This document shows, one piece after another, positions 54,854-63,242 of a DNA stretch of 64,000 nt. The DNA lies in assembly GCA_002331385.1 (NCBI GenBank), contig DCYB01000013.1, positions 338,937-402,936 on the forward strand. The letters are read 5' to 3'. The position numbers were made by a program, and so were the translations under genes. Source of the stretch: Comamonadaceae bacterium UBA2121 (GTDB lineage: Bacteria; Pseudomonadota; Gammaproteobacteria; Burkholderiales; Burkholderiaceae_C). Under the pieces are notes generated by a model. That model was given only the letters and a program-made list of their open reading frames with translations, did not search any database and was not told where the DNA came from. Positions within the stretch are counted from its first letter, which is position 1. Every line of letters begins with the position of its first letter.

Positions 54854-56290
54854 TCAACTCTGTTCTTCAGGGCCGGGCTTGTGTCCGGCGGTCGGCGTTT
54901 CGCTCTCGGGCGGTTGGGCGAACAGGACGGTGGCGGCCAGCGTCAGCAGCCCCATCACGATGAAGGTGCCGCGAAACGCCCAGAGCGTCTCCCCCGCTGT
55001 GGCGGCTGCCAGATGTGCTTGAAAGCCTGCAAGCACCGCGCCGGCTGCTGCTACGCCCATGCCCATGGCGAGCATTTGCACCATTGACAGCAGGCTGTTG
55101 CCGCTGCTGGCGAAGCTGGGCATCAGGTCCTTGAGCGTGACCGTATTCATGGCCGAGAACTGCAGCGAGTTGACCGAGCCAAAGATGAACAACTGCACCA
55201 CCAACAACGGCAACGGCATGCCCGGAGAAATGCTGGCAAAGCTCGCAATCAACAGCGCCAGCACGAAGGTGTTCACCAGCAGCACCTTGCGGTAGCCCCA
55301 GTGGTGCACCACGCGCGTTACCAGCGGCTTGGTCGCCATGCTGCCCAGCACGGTTGGCAGCATCATCATGCCGGCGTGCATGGGCGAATAGCCCAGACTG
55401 ACCTGCAGCACCAGCGGCATCATGAACGGCATGGCCGAGCTGCCCAGACGCGAAAACAGGTTGCCCAGCAAGCCGACGCGCAAGGTGCGCACGGTGAACA
55501 GCTCGGGCGCGAACAGCGGCTCCGGCTTTTTCAGGGCGTGCAGCCAATAGCCCGCCAGACAGGCCAGACCAAAGACCAGCATGATCAGCGACGAGGCGCT
55601 GCGTACGCCGCCGCCCGCCATGCTCTCCACAGCCAGCGAGACCAGCGCCATGCCACCGGCCAGCATGACAAAGCCCATCAGATCGAAGGCGCGCGGCGGC
55701 ATGGGCTCGCCCTCGGGCATGTACTTTCTGGCGGCCAGCAAACCCAGAATACCCACGGGCACGTTGACCCAGAAAATCCAGTGCCACGAGGCAAATTCCA
55801 CCATCCAGCCGCCCAGGGTCGGCCCGATCAGCGGCCCCACCAATCCGGGAATCGCCACAAAGCTTATGGCGCGGATGAACTGCTCACGCGGAAAAGCGCG
55901 CAGCACCGCCAGCCGCCCGACGGGCAGCAGCAACGCGCCGCCCAGCCCCTGCACCACGCGCGCGGCCACGAGAAAGCTCAGGTTGGGCGACAGCGCGCAC
56001 AGCACCGAGCCAAAGGCAAACAAGGCGATCGCCGCCATGAACACGCGGCGCGTGCCAAAGCGATCGGCCAGCCAACCGGACGCAGGAATCAGCACCGCCA
56101 TCGCGAGCGAGTACGCCACGATGACCGAGTGCATCTGCAACGGACTTTCGCCCAGATCGGTGGCCATGGCAGGCAGTGCCGTGTTGACGATCGTGGCGTC
56201 CAGCGTCTGCATGAAAAAGCCCAGTGCCACGAGCCATAGCAGTTTGTTGCGGGCGGGTGAAAGCGGTGCGGCAGCAGGCGTCTGGGACAT
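54854..56290 (-). CDS. MFS drug exporter of the DHA2 (14-helix) type
   Basis: 478 residues with many hydrophobic segments. Motif A, GWLADRFGTRRVF, and motif C-like PLIGPTLGGWM are visible, and the opening FFMQTLDATIVNTALPAMATDLG is the DHA2 signature. It is similar in length and start to E. coli MdtD. Its role is export of small organic compounds; the substrate is unknown. No membrane-fusion partner gene is adjacent. Confidence 0.88.
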   Translation of the reverse strand: MSQTPAAAPLSPARNKLLWLVALGFFMQTLDATIVNTALPAMATDLGESPLQMHSVIVAYSLAMAVLIPASGWLADRFGTRRVFMAAIALFAFGSVLCALSPNLSFLVAARVVQGLGGALLLPVGRLAVLRAFPREQFIRAISFVAIPGLVGPLIGPTLGGWMVEFASWHWIFWVNVPVGILGLLAARKYMPEGEPMPPRAFDLMGFVMLAGGMALVSLAVESMAGGGVRSASSLIMLVFGLACLAGYWLHALKKPEPLFAPELFTVRTLRVGLLGNLFSRLGSSAMPFMMPLVLQVSLGYSPMHAGMMMLPTVLGSMATKPLVTRVVHHWGYRKVLLVNTFVLALLIASFASISPGMPLPLLVVQLFIFGSVNSLQFSAMNTVTLKDLMPSFASSGNSLLSMVQMLAMGMGVAAAGAVLAGFQAHLAAATAGETLWAFRGTFIVMGLLTLAATVLFAQPPESETPTAGHKPGPEEQS

Positions 56291-56416
56291 GGGCGTGGCG
56301 GGTCAGCATTGCGCGAAGGAGAGCGCAGTGTGCCACCAGATGTGCCGCCCTGTTGTCAGCAGGGAACTGTGATGGCGATGTCTGTTCAGGCCATCGCCAA
56401 TGCCCGGAAGCGAGGC

Positions 56417-57829
56417 TCAATTCAGCTCGGTAGGCGTCATCAAACGACTGGCTTCGGGCGCGCGTTTGCGCAACCAGGCGTAGGCCACGCCCAGCACGAC
56501 AAACCACAGCGGCGTGGCGATCAGCGCGGAGCGCGTATCGGCCTCGAATGTGAGCAGCACCAGCACGAAGCCAAAGAACGCGAGGCATGCCACGCACATG
56601 AACACGCCGCCTGGCATGCGATAGCGCGACGCGGCATGCAGTTCGCTGCGCGTGCGGCGATATTGGAGGTAGGACAGCAGGATCAGCGACCAGACAAACA
56701 TGAACAGGATCGCCGACACCGTCGTCACCAGCGTGAACGCCGTGACCAGATCGGGAATCACCCACATCAGGAACGCGCCGCCCAGCAGGCAGGCGCAGGA
56801 AAACAGCAGCCCGCGCGAGGGCACGCTGGCGCGCGACAGCAGGCCGAAGGAGCGTGGTGCATCACCCTTTAGCGCCAGACCAAACAACATGCGGCTGGTG
56901 GAGAACACGCCGCTATTGGCCGACGACGCCGCCGAGGTCAGCACGACGAAGTTGATCACCCCCGCAGCGGCCGGCAGTCCGGCCAGCACGAACAGTTCGA
57001 CGAACGGGCTTTTGCCCGGCACTACATCACGCCACGGCGTTACCGCCATGATGGCGATGAGCGCGCACACGTAGAAAATGATGATGCGCACGGGTATCGA
57101 GTTGATCGCGCGCGGCAGCGTTTTTTCGGGATCTTTGGCTTCAGCAGCGGTCGTTCCCACGAGTTCGATGCCGACAAAGGCGAACACGGCGATCTGGAAG
57201 CCCGCAAAAAAGCCCATCATTCCATGCGGAAACAGGCCGCCGTCATTCCATAGATTGGCGATGTTGGCCGTGCGCCCGGCAGGCGATGTGAAGCTGGTCA
57301 CCACCATGTACAAGCCCGTCCCCACGAGGCTGACGATGGCGACGATCTTGATCATTGCGAACCAGAACTCGATCTCGCCAAACAGCTTCACCGTCAACAG
57401 GTTCAGCGTCAGCAGCAGGCCCACGCAAAGGATGGCGGGGACCCATTGGGGAAGGTCGGGAAACCAGAATTGCGAATAGGACGAGATGGCGATCACGTCC
57501 GCGATGCCGGTGATGATCCAGCAGAACCAGTACGTCCAGCCGGTAAAGAACCCGGCCCACGGCCCCAGCAGGTCTGCAGAAAAATCGATGAACGAGCGGT
57601 AGTTGAGGTTGGACAGCAGCAGTTCGCCCATCGCCCGCATCACGAAAAACAGCATGAAACCGATGATGCCGTACACCAGAATGATGGACGGCCCCGCCAG
57701 ACTGATGGTTTTGCCCGACCCCATGAACAGGCCTGTACCGATGGCGCCGCCAATGGCGATCAACTGGATGTGGCGGTTGGTGAGGTTGCGCTGCAGCTCG
57801 TCGTCTGGCTGCACTGCCTTGTCTGTCAT
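56417..57829 (-). CDS. cycA: CycA-type amino-acid permease (D-serine/D-alanine/glycine)
   Basis: 470 residues from the ATG at 57829, which has GGAG eight bases upstream and gives MTDKAVQPDDELQRNL. An ATG six codons earlier is possible. Twelve-helix APC-family proton symporter with the conserved first helix GGAIGTGLFMGSGKTI, GFFTGWTYWFCWIITGIAD and GVFSTSRMLFGLALKG. The central AVFAFVGIELVGTTAAEAKDP stretch matches CycA closely, but other neutral amino acids cannot be excluded. It stands between the MFS exporter and the divergently controlled valine cluster. Confidence 0.87.
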   Translation of the reverse strand: MTDKAVQPDDELQRNLTNRHIQLIAIGGAIGTGLFMGSGKTISLAGPSIILVYGIIGFMLFFVMRAMGELLLSNLNYRSFIDFSADLLGPWAGFFTGWTYWFCWIITGIADVIAISSYSQFWFPDLPQWVPAILCVGLLLTLNLLTVKLFGEIEFWFAMIKIVAIVSLVGTGLYMVVTSFTSPAGRTANIANLWNDGGLFPHGMMGFFAGFQIAVFAFVGIELVGTTAAEAKDPEKTLPRAINSIPVRIIIFYVCALIAIMAVTPWRDVVPGKSPFVELFVLAGLPAAAGVINFVVLTSAASSANSGVFSTSRMLFGLALKGDAPRSFGLLSRASVPSRGLLFSCACLLGGAFLMWVIPDLVTAFTLVTTVSAILFMFVWSLILLSYLQYRRTRSELHAASRYRMPGGVFMCVACLAFFGFVLVLLTFEADTRSALIATPLWFVVLGVAYAWLRKRAPEASRLMTPTELN

Positions 57830-57986
57830 GGCGAAACTCCGATGCACGGGGTCGCCAATCTAGCAGGCGGTTACCACGCTCCAGAACGGTTGTTTGCGCA
57901 ACCGCGAGGCATATCAAAATAAATCGCGATTTTATGAATCGTTATTGCATGAAACCTTCACAAAAGCTGACTACAGCGGAACGACC

Positions 57987-58901
57987 TCAGTGCGCCGCAC
58001 CGCGCCGCTTGGGGCGCAGCAAGTCCTGCTCCTTGGCCGTGACCTGTTTGATGAACTCCCATACCGCCTGAATGCGCGATTGCTGGCGTGCCTCCTGCGG
58101 CATGCTCATCCAGAAAGTGCGGGTGAACTCGGCCTCCTGCGGCAGCACTCGGCTCAGGATCGGGTCGCGATCGGCCAGAAATGCGGGCAGCACCGCCAGC
58201 CCCGCCCCCACGCGCACGGCCTCGTACTGCGCGGAGATACTGGTCGAGCGAAAGGCAAAGCGCTCGGGCTGATGAAGCTGGTCGATGAATTGCAGCTCCT
58301 TGGTGAACAACAGGTCATCCACATAATTGACGAAGGCATGGTGCCGCAAATCCTCGCGTTGCGCGACCAACGGCTTGCGCGCCAGATATTCGCGTTGGCC
58401 GTAGAGACACAGCGTGTAATCCGCCAGCTTGGTGACGATGACCGAGCCGCGCGTCGGGCGCTCTAGCGAGATGACGATGTCCGCCTCACGCCGCGACAGG
58501 TGCAGCAGGCGCGGCAAAGCCAACAGGTCGATCGACAGGCCCGTATGCGTGCGCGTGAACTCGGCCAGATACGGTGCCAGGATCAGCGTGCCAAACCCTT
58601 CCGTCGCTCCCACACGCACCAGTCCCGACAACCCGCTGGCCGACGCATTGGCCGGCGCGGACTGCTCCACGCCCAGCACGGCCAGCTCCATCGCCTCGAC
58701 TGCAGGCAACAACTGGCGCCCCGCTTCCGTCAGGCGGTGCCCGGACGCCTCGCGCGTGAACAGTGGCATGCCCATTTGCTTTTCCAGCGCCTGAATGCGC
58801 CGCGCCACCGTGGTGTGCTCCACGCCCGTGCGACGCGCGGCCGCCACGAGGGTGCCGACACGCGCCACCTCCAGAAAATAGCGCAGATTGTCCCAATCCA
58901 T
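57987..58901 (-). CDS. LysR-family transcriptional regulator of the mms cluster
   Basis: 304 residues from the ATG at 58901, with AGGAGAG ten bases upstream. An ATG 19 codons earlier is less likely. The N-terminal winged helix-turn-helix (about 1-65) reads MDWDNLRYFLEVARVGTLVAAARRTGVEHTTVARRI. A LysR substrate-binding domain covers about 90-295. It is divergent from mmsA across 141 bp, the classic layout of a LysR regulator and its target. A role in controlling valine-degradation genes is inferred from position. Confidence 0.88.
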   Translation of the reverse strand: MDWDNLRYFLEVARVGTLVAAARRTGVEHTTVARRIQALEKQMGMPLFTREASGHRLTEAGRQLLPAVEAMELAVLGVEQSAPANASASGLSGLVRVGATEGFGTLILAPYLAEFTRTHTGLSIDLLALPRLLHLSRREADIVISLERPTRGSVIVTKLADYTLCLYGQREYLARKPLVAQREDLRHHAFVNYVDDLLFTKELQFIDQLHQPERFAFRSTSISAQYEAVRVGAGLAVLPAFLADRDPILSRVLPQEAEFTRTFWMSMPQEARQQSRIQAVWEFIKQVTAKEQDLLRPKRRGAAH

Positions 58902-58972
58902 GTTTGCCGTCTCTCCTCTCACCACCTGGCCATCGATGTGCAAATTTGCAAAGCTCAACTGCAGTATTGTCT

Positions 58973-58986
58973 ATTGATAAATCAAT
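58973..58986. promoter_or_regulatory. Palindrome in the LysR-mmsA divergent region
   Basis: ATTGAT-AA-ATCAAT is a perfect dyad and contains the T-N11-A spacing used by LysR regulators. It is 56 bp before the mmsA ATG and 71 bp before the regulator ATG. Confidence 0.45.
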
Positions 58987-59042
58987 TTTGCACAACTACC
59001 ATTCCCTCATTCATTGTCCTGAGTTCATCCAAGGAGACACCC

Positions 59043-60566
59043 ATGAACGCACCCGCCAATACCGCCGTCCTGGCCCCTTCCGTCAAGCTGCTCATCGGCG
59101 GCAAGTTCGTCGAATCCAAGACCACCCAATGGCGCGACGTGGTGAACCCGGCCACACAGGAAGTGCTGGCGCGCGTGCCGTTCGCCACACCGGACGAAAT
59201 CAACGCCGCAGTGGCATCGGCCAAGGAAGCCTTCAAGACCTGGAAGAAGACACCCATCGGCGCACGTGCCCGTATCTTCCTGAAGCTGCAGCAGCTGATC
59301 CGCGAAAACATGGGCGAACTGGCGGCCCTGCTCACCGCCGAGCAAGGCAAGACCCTGCCAGACGCTGAAGGCGACGTGTTCCGTGGCCTCGAAGTGGTCG
59401 AGCACGCTGCCAACATCGGCACCCTGCAACTGGGCGAGTTGGCCAACAACGTGGCCAATGGCGTGGACACCTACACCATCAACCAGCCGCTGGGCGTGTG
59501 CGCGGGCATCACGCCGTTCAATTTCCCGGCCATGATTCCGCTGTGGATGTTCCCGATGGCGATTGCCACGGGCAACACCTTCGTTCTCAAGCCGTCCGAG
59601 CAAGACCCGATGGTCACCATGCGCCTGTGCGAACTCGCACTGGAAGCCGGTATTCCCGCAGGCGTGCTGAACGTGGTGCACGGTGGTGAAGACGCGGTGA
59701 ACGCCATCTGCGATCACGCCGACATCAAGGCCATCAGCTTCGTGGGCTCCACCAAGGTCGGCACGCACGTCTACAACCGCGCCAGCCTGAATGGCAAGCG
59801 CGTGCAGTGCATGATGGGCGCCAAGAACCACGCCATCGTCATGCCCGACTCCAACAAGGAGCAAACGCTCAACGCCCTGGCCGGCGCCGCCTTCGGTGCG
59901 GCTGGTCAGCGCTGCATGGCCCTGTCGGTGGTCGTGCTCGTGGGCGAAGCGCAAAAGTGGATTCCCGAACTGGTGGAAAAGGCGAAGACGCTCAAGGTCT
60001 CCGGCGGCACCGAAAAGGGCACGGACGTTGGCCCGGTCATCTCCTGCGCAGCACTGTCGCGCGTGGAGAGCCTGATCGAGCGCGGCATTGCCGACGGCGC
60101 CACGCTGGAACTCGATGGCCGCAAGCCCACCGTGGCTGGCTACGAAAAGGGCAACTTCGTCGGCCCGACGATTTTCTCTGGCGTGAAGCCCGGCATGAGC
60201 GTGTATGACCAGGAAATCTTCGGCCCTGTGCTGTGCCTGGCCGCTGCGGACGACATCGACGAAGCCATCGAGTTCATCAACGCCAACCCGAACGGCAACG
60301 GCACCGCCATCTTCACGCAGTCCGGCGCCGCCGCACGCAAGTTCCAGGAAGACATCGATGTCGGCCAGGTCGGCATCAACGTGCCGATTCCTGTGCCCGT
60401 CCCGCTGTTCTCCTTCACCGGCAGCCGCGCGTCCAAGCTGGGCGATCTGGGCCCTTACGGTAAGCAGGTCGTGATGTTCTACACCCAGACCAAGACGGTC
60501 ACCGCGCGCTGGTTCGACGACAGCACCACCAGCCACGGCGTAAACACCACCATCAGCCTGAAGTGA
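59043..60566 (+). CDS. mmsA: Methylmalonate-semialdehyde dehydrogenase (CoA-acylating) MmsA
   Basis: 507 residues. It converts (methyl)malonate semialdehyde to propionyl-CoA or acetyl-CoA at the end of valine breakdown. The NAD fold shows TPFNFPAMIPLWM and FVGSTKVG. The catalytic cysteine is Cys291 in AAGQRCMAL, and MGAKNHAIVMPD is the MmsA landmark. AAGGAG lies before the ATG in the string AAGGAGACACCC, which recurs before mmsB. The frame is open far upstream (to 58500), but that part overlaps the regulator gene and is not coding. Confidence 0.95.
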   Translation: MNAPANTAVLAPSVKLLIGGKFVESKTTQWRDVVNPATQEVLARVPFATPDEINAAVASAKEAFKTWKKTPIGARARIFLKLQQLIRENMGELAALLTAEQGKTLPDAEGDVFRGLEVVEHAANIGTLQLGELANNVANGVDTYTINQPLGVCAGITPFNFPAMIPLWMFPMAIATGNTFVLKPSEQDPMVTMRLCELALEAGIPAGVLNVVHGGEDAVNAICDHADIKAISFVGSTKVGTHVYNRASLNGKRVQCMMGAKNHAIVMPDSNKEQTLNALAGAAFGAAGQRCMALSVVVLVGEAQKWIPELVEKAKTLKVSGGTEKGTDVGPVISCAALSRVESLIERGIADGATLELDGRKPTVAGYEKGNFVGPTIFSGVKPGMSVYDQEIFGPVLCLAAADDIDEAIEFINANPNGNGTAIFTQSGAAARKFQEDIDVGQVGINVPIPVPVPLFSFTGSRASKLGDLGPYGKQVVMFYTQTKTVTARWFDDSTTSHGVNTTISLK

Positions 60567-60572
60567 TCGGCA

Positions 60573-60625
60573 GGCAGTGACAGCCCATTCGCGCTCCACG
60601 GGGCGCGAATCTCCTTGTCACTGCC
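60573..60625. repeat. Nested inverted repeats just after mmsA
   Basis: Outer arms GGCAGTGACA (60573-60582) and TGTCACTGCC (60616-60625) are perfect 10 bp complements. They enclose inner arms ATTCGCGC (60587) and GCGCGAAT (60603), also perfect. The RNA would fold into a long hairpin starting seven bases after the mmsA stop. No T-run follows, so it may protect or separate mmsA mRNA instead of being a standard terminator. Confidence 0.75.
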
Positions 60626-60660
60626 CCGGATCGGCCGGCTTCCCAGTCAGCCGTGGTGAA

Positions 60661-61110
60661 ATGGACCGCATGTTTGCGAGAAACTTTTCCATCACTTCCT
60701 TCACTGCATCGGTGCACCGGTGCCTGGCCCGCTGCGTCCTGCCTCTGGCCTTCGCCATGACGAGCACCAGCGCACTGGCACAGGCAGGTGCAAACTGTGT
60801 GCCCGGCGGCACGGTGGCTGAAACCAACGCCTGCGCCGTAAAAGACTTTCAGGAAGCCGACACCGCACTGCAGATCTACTACGGCGATGTGATGCGCATT
60901 CTCTCGGCGCACGAGCGCCCCGCGCTGCGCAAGGACCAATCCGAATGGCAGCGCACCAGCCGCCATTACTGCAAGCGGCACAACCGGGGCAAAGAAGATC
61001 GCCCTGAGTGGGTGCGCCTCTATCACGAATGCCTGATCGCGCAACTCAGTTCCAGGCGCATTGCCTTGACGCAGTGGCTGCATACCGGCGAAGCACCTGC
61101 CGCACCATAA
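60661..61110 (+). CDS. Secreted LprI-like (DUF1311) protein
   Basis: 149 residues from the ATG at 60661. An earlier in-frame ATG at 60577 overlaps the mmsA hairpin and lacks a signal-like start. A long signal peptide (residues 1-40, with cleavage near ALAQA) precedes a small domain with the DUF1311 pattern: a conserved Cys, a helical middle, then LRKDQSEWQRTSRHYCKR and a closing YHECLIAQLSSRRIAL. Members include lysozyme-inhibitor-like proteins, but inhibition is unproven for most. Its place inside a valine-degradation cluster is unexplained. Confidence 0.7.
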   Translation: MDRMFARNFSITSFTASVHRCLARCVLPLAFAMTSTSALAQAGANCVPGGTVAETNACAVKDFQEADTALQIYYGDVMRILSAHERPALRKDQSEWQRTSRHYCKRHNRGKEDRPEWVRLYHECLIAQLSSRRIALTQWLHTGEAPAAP

Positions 61111-61142
61111 CCATCCAATGATTCACGAGGAGAGCTTTCGCC

Positions 61143-62309
61143 ATGGACTTTGAACTCACCGAAGACCAGCGCGCCTTCGCCGACACGGCACGCGCCTTTG
61201 CCGAGGCCGAGTTGGCACCGCACGCTGCCGAGTGGGACGCGCAGGCCATCTTCCCGCGCGAGGCCATTGCCAAGGCGGGTGAGCTGGGCTTCTGCGGTTT
61301 GTATGCGCCCGAGAACGCAGGCGGTCTCGCCCTGCCCCGGCTCGACGCCACGCTGGTGTTTGAAGAAATGGCCGCCGTCGACCCATCGACCACCGCCTTC
61401 ATCACCATCCACAACATGGCGACCTGGATGCTGGGCACCTGGGCCACCGACGCCGTGCGCGCCGAATGGGGCGACGCGCTCACCAGCGGCCAGAAGCTCG
61501 CGAGCTACTGCCTGACTGAGCCCGGTTCCGGCTCCGACGCCGCCTCGATCAAAACGCGCGCCGAACTGGTCGGCAATGAATACGTCGTCAACGGCAGCAA
61601 GGCCTTCATCAGCGGTGCCGGATCGACCGACGTGCTCGTGCTCATGGCGCGCACGGGCGATGCCCAGTCCGGCGCCGCCGGCATCAGCGCCTTCGTCGTG
61701 CCAGCCGACGCCGAGGGCGTGAGCTACGGCAAGAAGGAAGAGAAAATGGGCTGGAACAGCCAGCCCACCCGCGTGATCAGTTTCGACAACGTGCGCATTC
61801 CCGCGCAGAACCTGCTGGGCCAGGAAGGCGAAGGCTTCAAGATCGCCATGAAGGGACTGGACGGCGGACGCATCAACATCGCCACCTGCTCCGTGGGCGC
61901 AGCGCAAGGCGCGCTCAAGCAAGCGCAAGGCTATATGCAGGAGCGCAAGCAGTTTGGCAAGCCCATCGCCAGCTTCCAGGCGCTGCAATTCAAGCTCGCC
62001 GACATGGCGACCGAACTGGTGGCCGCACGCCAGATGGTGCGCCTTGCGGCCTCCAAGCTCGATGCGGGCGCGCGCGACGCCTCCACCTACTGCGCCATGG
62101 CCAAGCGCTTCGCCACCGACGCGGGCTTCAAGGTCTGCAACGAGGCGCTGCAGCTGCACGGCGGCTATGGCTACATCCGCGAATACCCATTGGAGCGCCT
62201 GATGCGGGACTCCCGCGTGCACCAGATTCTGGAAGGCACGAACGAAATCATGCGCGTCATCATTGCCCGCCGCATGCTCGAAGGCGATGCTCCGGAAGTG
62301 ATTCGCTGA
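61143..62309 (+). CDS. Acyl-CoA dehydrogenase, probably isobutyryl-CoA dehydrogenase
   Basis: 388 residues. FAD-dependent dehydrogenase of branched acyl-CoA. The opening DFELTEDQRAFADTARAFAEAELAPHAAEWD, SYCLTEPGSGSDAASIKT (FAD/substrate site) and the C-terminal QLHGGYGYIREYPLERLMRDSRVHQILEGTNEIMR, which carries the usual catalytic glutamate, are clear. Flanking mmsA and mmsB make isobutyryl-CoA, the valine intermediate, the likely substrate. GAGGAGAG precedes the ATG. Confidence 0.9.
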   Translation: MDFELTEDQRAFADTARAFAEAELAPHAAEWDAQAIFPREAIAKAGELGFCGLYAPENAGGLALPRLDATLVFEEMAAVDPSTTAFITIHNMATWMLGTWATDAVRAEWGDALTSGQKLASYCLTEPGSGSDAASIKTRAELVGNEYVVNGSKAFISGAGSTDVLVLMARTGDAQSGAAGISAFVVPADAEGVSYGKKEEKMGWNSQPTRVISFDNVRIPAQNLLGQEGEGFKIAMKGLDGGRINIATCSVGAAQGALKQAQGYMQERKQFGKPIASFQALQFKLADMATELVAARQMVRLAASKLDAGARDASTYCAMAKRFATDAGFKVCNEALQLHGGYGYIREYPLERLMRDSRVHQILEGTNEIMRVIIARRMLEGDAPEVIR

Positions 62310-62322
62310 TCCAAATCCTGCC

Positions 62323-62757
62323 ATGCCCGCACGCCCACTGTCTGACGAAACGCTGCATCTCATCGATGCCGTGCGGGACGCGCTGGCGCAGCACAGCGAC
62401 GTGCAAGAGCGACCGCTGTTCGGCTGGTACGCCTTCTTCGTCAACGGCAAACTGTGTCTGGGCGTGAAAGGCGACGAATTGCTCGTGCGCCTGCCGCCGG
62501 AGACCCACGACGCCGTCGCCGAGACGCCCGGTGTGCGCACGCTGGACACGCAGGGAAAGATGCAAGGCTATTTCTGTGTGGAGCCTTCCGCCTACGCCAC
62601 GCGCGCGCAGTGGGAGGCATGGATTGGTGCGGCGCTCGCCTTCAACCCTCGGGCCAAGGCCTCGCCCCGACGCGCCAAAACCGCATCCACGGCAAAGGCG
62701 CGCGCGAATAAGCCAGCGCCCAAGCGCCACAGTATTTTCGAGAACGATGATCTTTGA
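62323..62757 (+). CDS. TfoX N-terminal-domain protein
   Basis: 144 residues. The TfoX/Sxy N-terminal fold (about 8-105) has VRDALAQHSDVQERPLFGWYAFFVNGKLCLGVKGDELLVRLP and a conserved GYFCVEPSAY segment. A basic, Ala/Pro/Lys-rich tail follows. The C-terminal TfoX domain of the competence regulator Sxy is missing, so a competence role should not be assumed. It is 13 bp after the acyl-CoA dehydrogenase and 17 bp before a DUF488 gene, apparently co-transcribed. Confidence 0.8.
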   Translation: MPARPLSDETLHLIDAVRDALAQHSDVQERPLFGWYAFFVNGKLCLGVKGDELLVRLPPETHDAVAETPGVRTLDTQGKMQGYFCVEPSAYATRAQWEAWIGAALAFNPRAKASPRRAKTASTAKARANKPAPKRHSIFENDDL

Positions 62758-62774
62758 ATCGGGGGGAAGCAGCC

Positions 62775-63194
62775 ATGTCCGTTCAATTCGTTCAACTGGG
62801 TACGCCTCGGCAGGAGGGCGAAGGCCTGCGCATCGGCACCGTGCGCCGTCCGCCGCGCGGCGTGCCCAAGGCCGAATTTGCCAGCCGCAATTACTACGAC
62901 GTCTGGTATCCCGAGCTATCCCCTGAGCCCGAGCTGATGCACATGGCGCTCCAGTCGCACAAGATCCAGGCCGAAGGCAACGCCGAAGAAGCCGCCAAGC
63001 TCTGGGCCCAATTTGACAAGCAGTTCCGCAAACAACTCAACCAGCCCTCCGGCAAACACACACTGGAATTGCTGGCAGCGCTGTCGCATGGTGCGAATTT
63101 TTCCGTCGGTTGCTATTGCGAGGACGAGCGGCGCTGCCATCGCAGCATCCTGCGCTCGCTGCTCAAGGAGCACGGCGCGCTGATCGCCTCGTAG
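62775..63194 (+). CDS. DUF488 family protein
   Basis: 139 residues from the ATG at 62775, which is preceded by a GGGGGAAG string. Family features are the RIGTVRRPPRGVPKAEF opening, YYDVWYPELSPEPEL, and the cysteine motif GCYCEDERRCHRSIL near the end, typical of DUF488. Function is unknown. The conserved cysteines could bind metal or be redox-active. It lies between a TfoX-like gene and mmsB. Confidence 0.85.
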   Translation: MSVQFVQLGTPRQEGEGLRIGTVRRPPRGVPKAEFASRNYYDVWYPELSPEPELMHMALQSHKIQAEGNAEEAAKLWAQFDKQFRKQLNQPSGKHTLELLAALSHGANFSVGCYCEDERRCHRSILRSLLKEHGALIAS

Positions 63195-63242
63195 ACAACC
63201 CTATTTCTTTTTTCACCCTTTCCATCCTCAAGGAGACACCCC

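Noticed and set aside
58500..59042. Upstream extension of the mmsA frame by 181 codons
   Set aside because: It overlaps the LysR gene on the other strand, shows no family similarity, and a strong ribosome binding site marks the start at 59043.
62323..62757. Competence regulator Sxy/TfoX
   Set aside because: Only the N-terminal domain is present and the context is metabolic.
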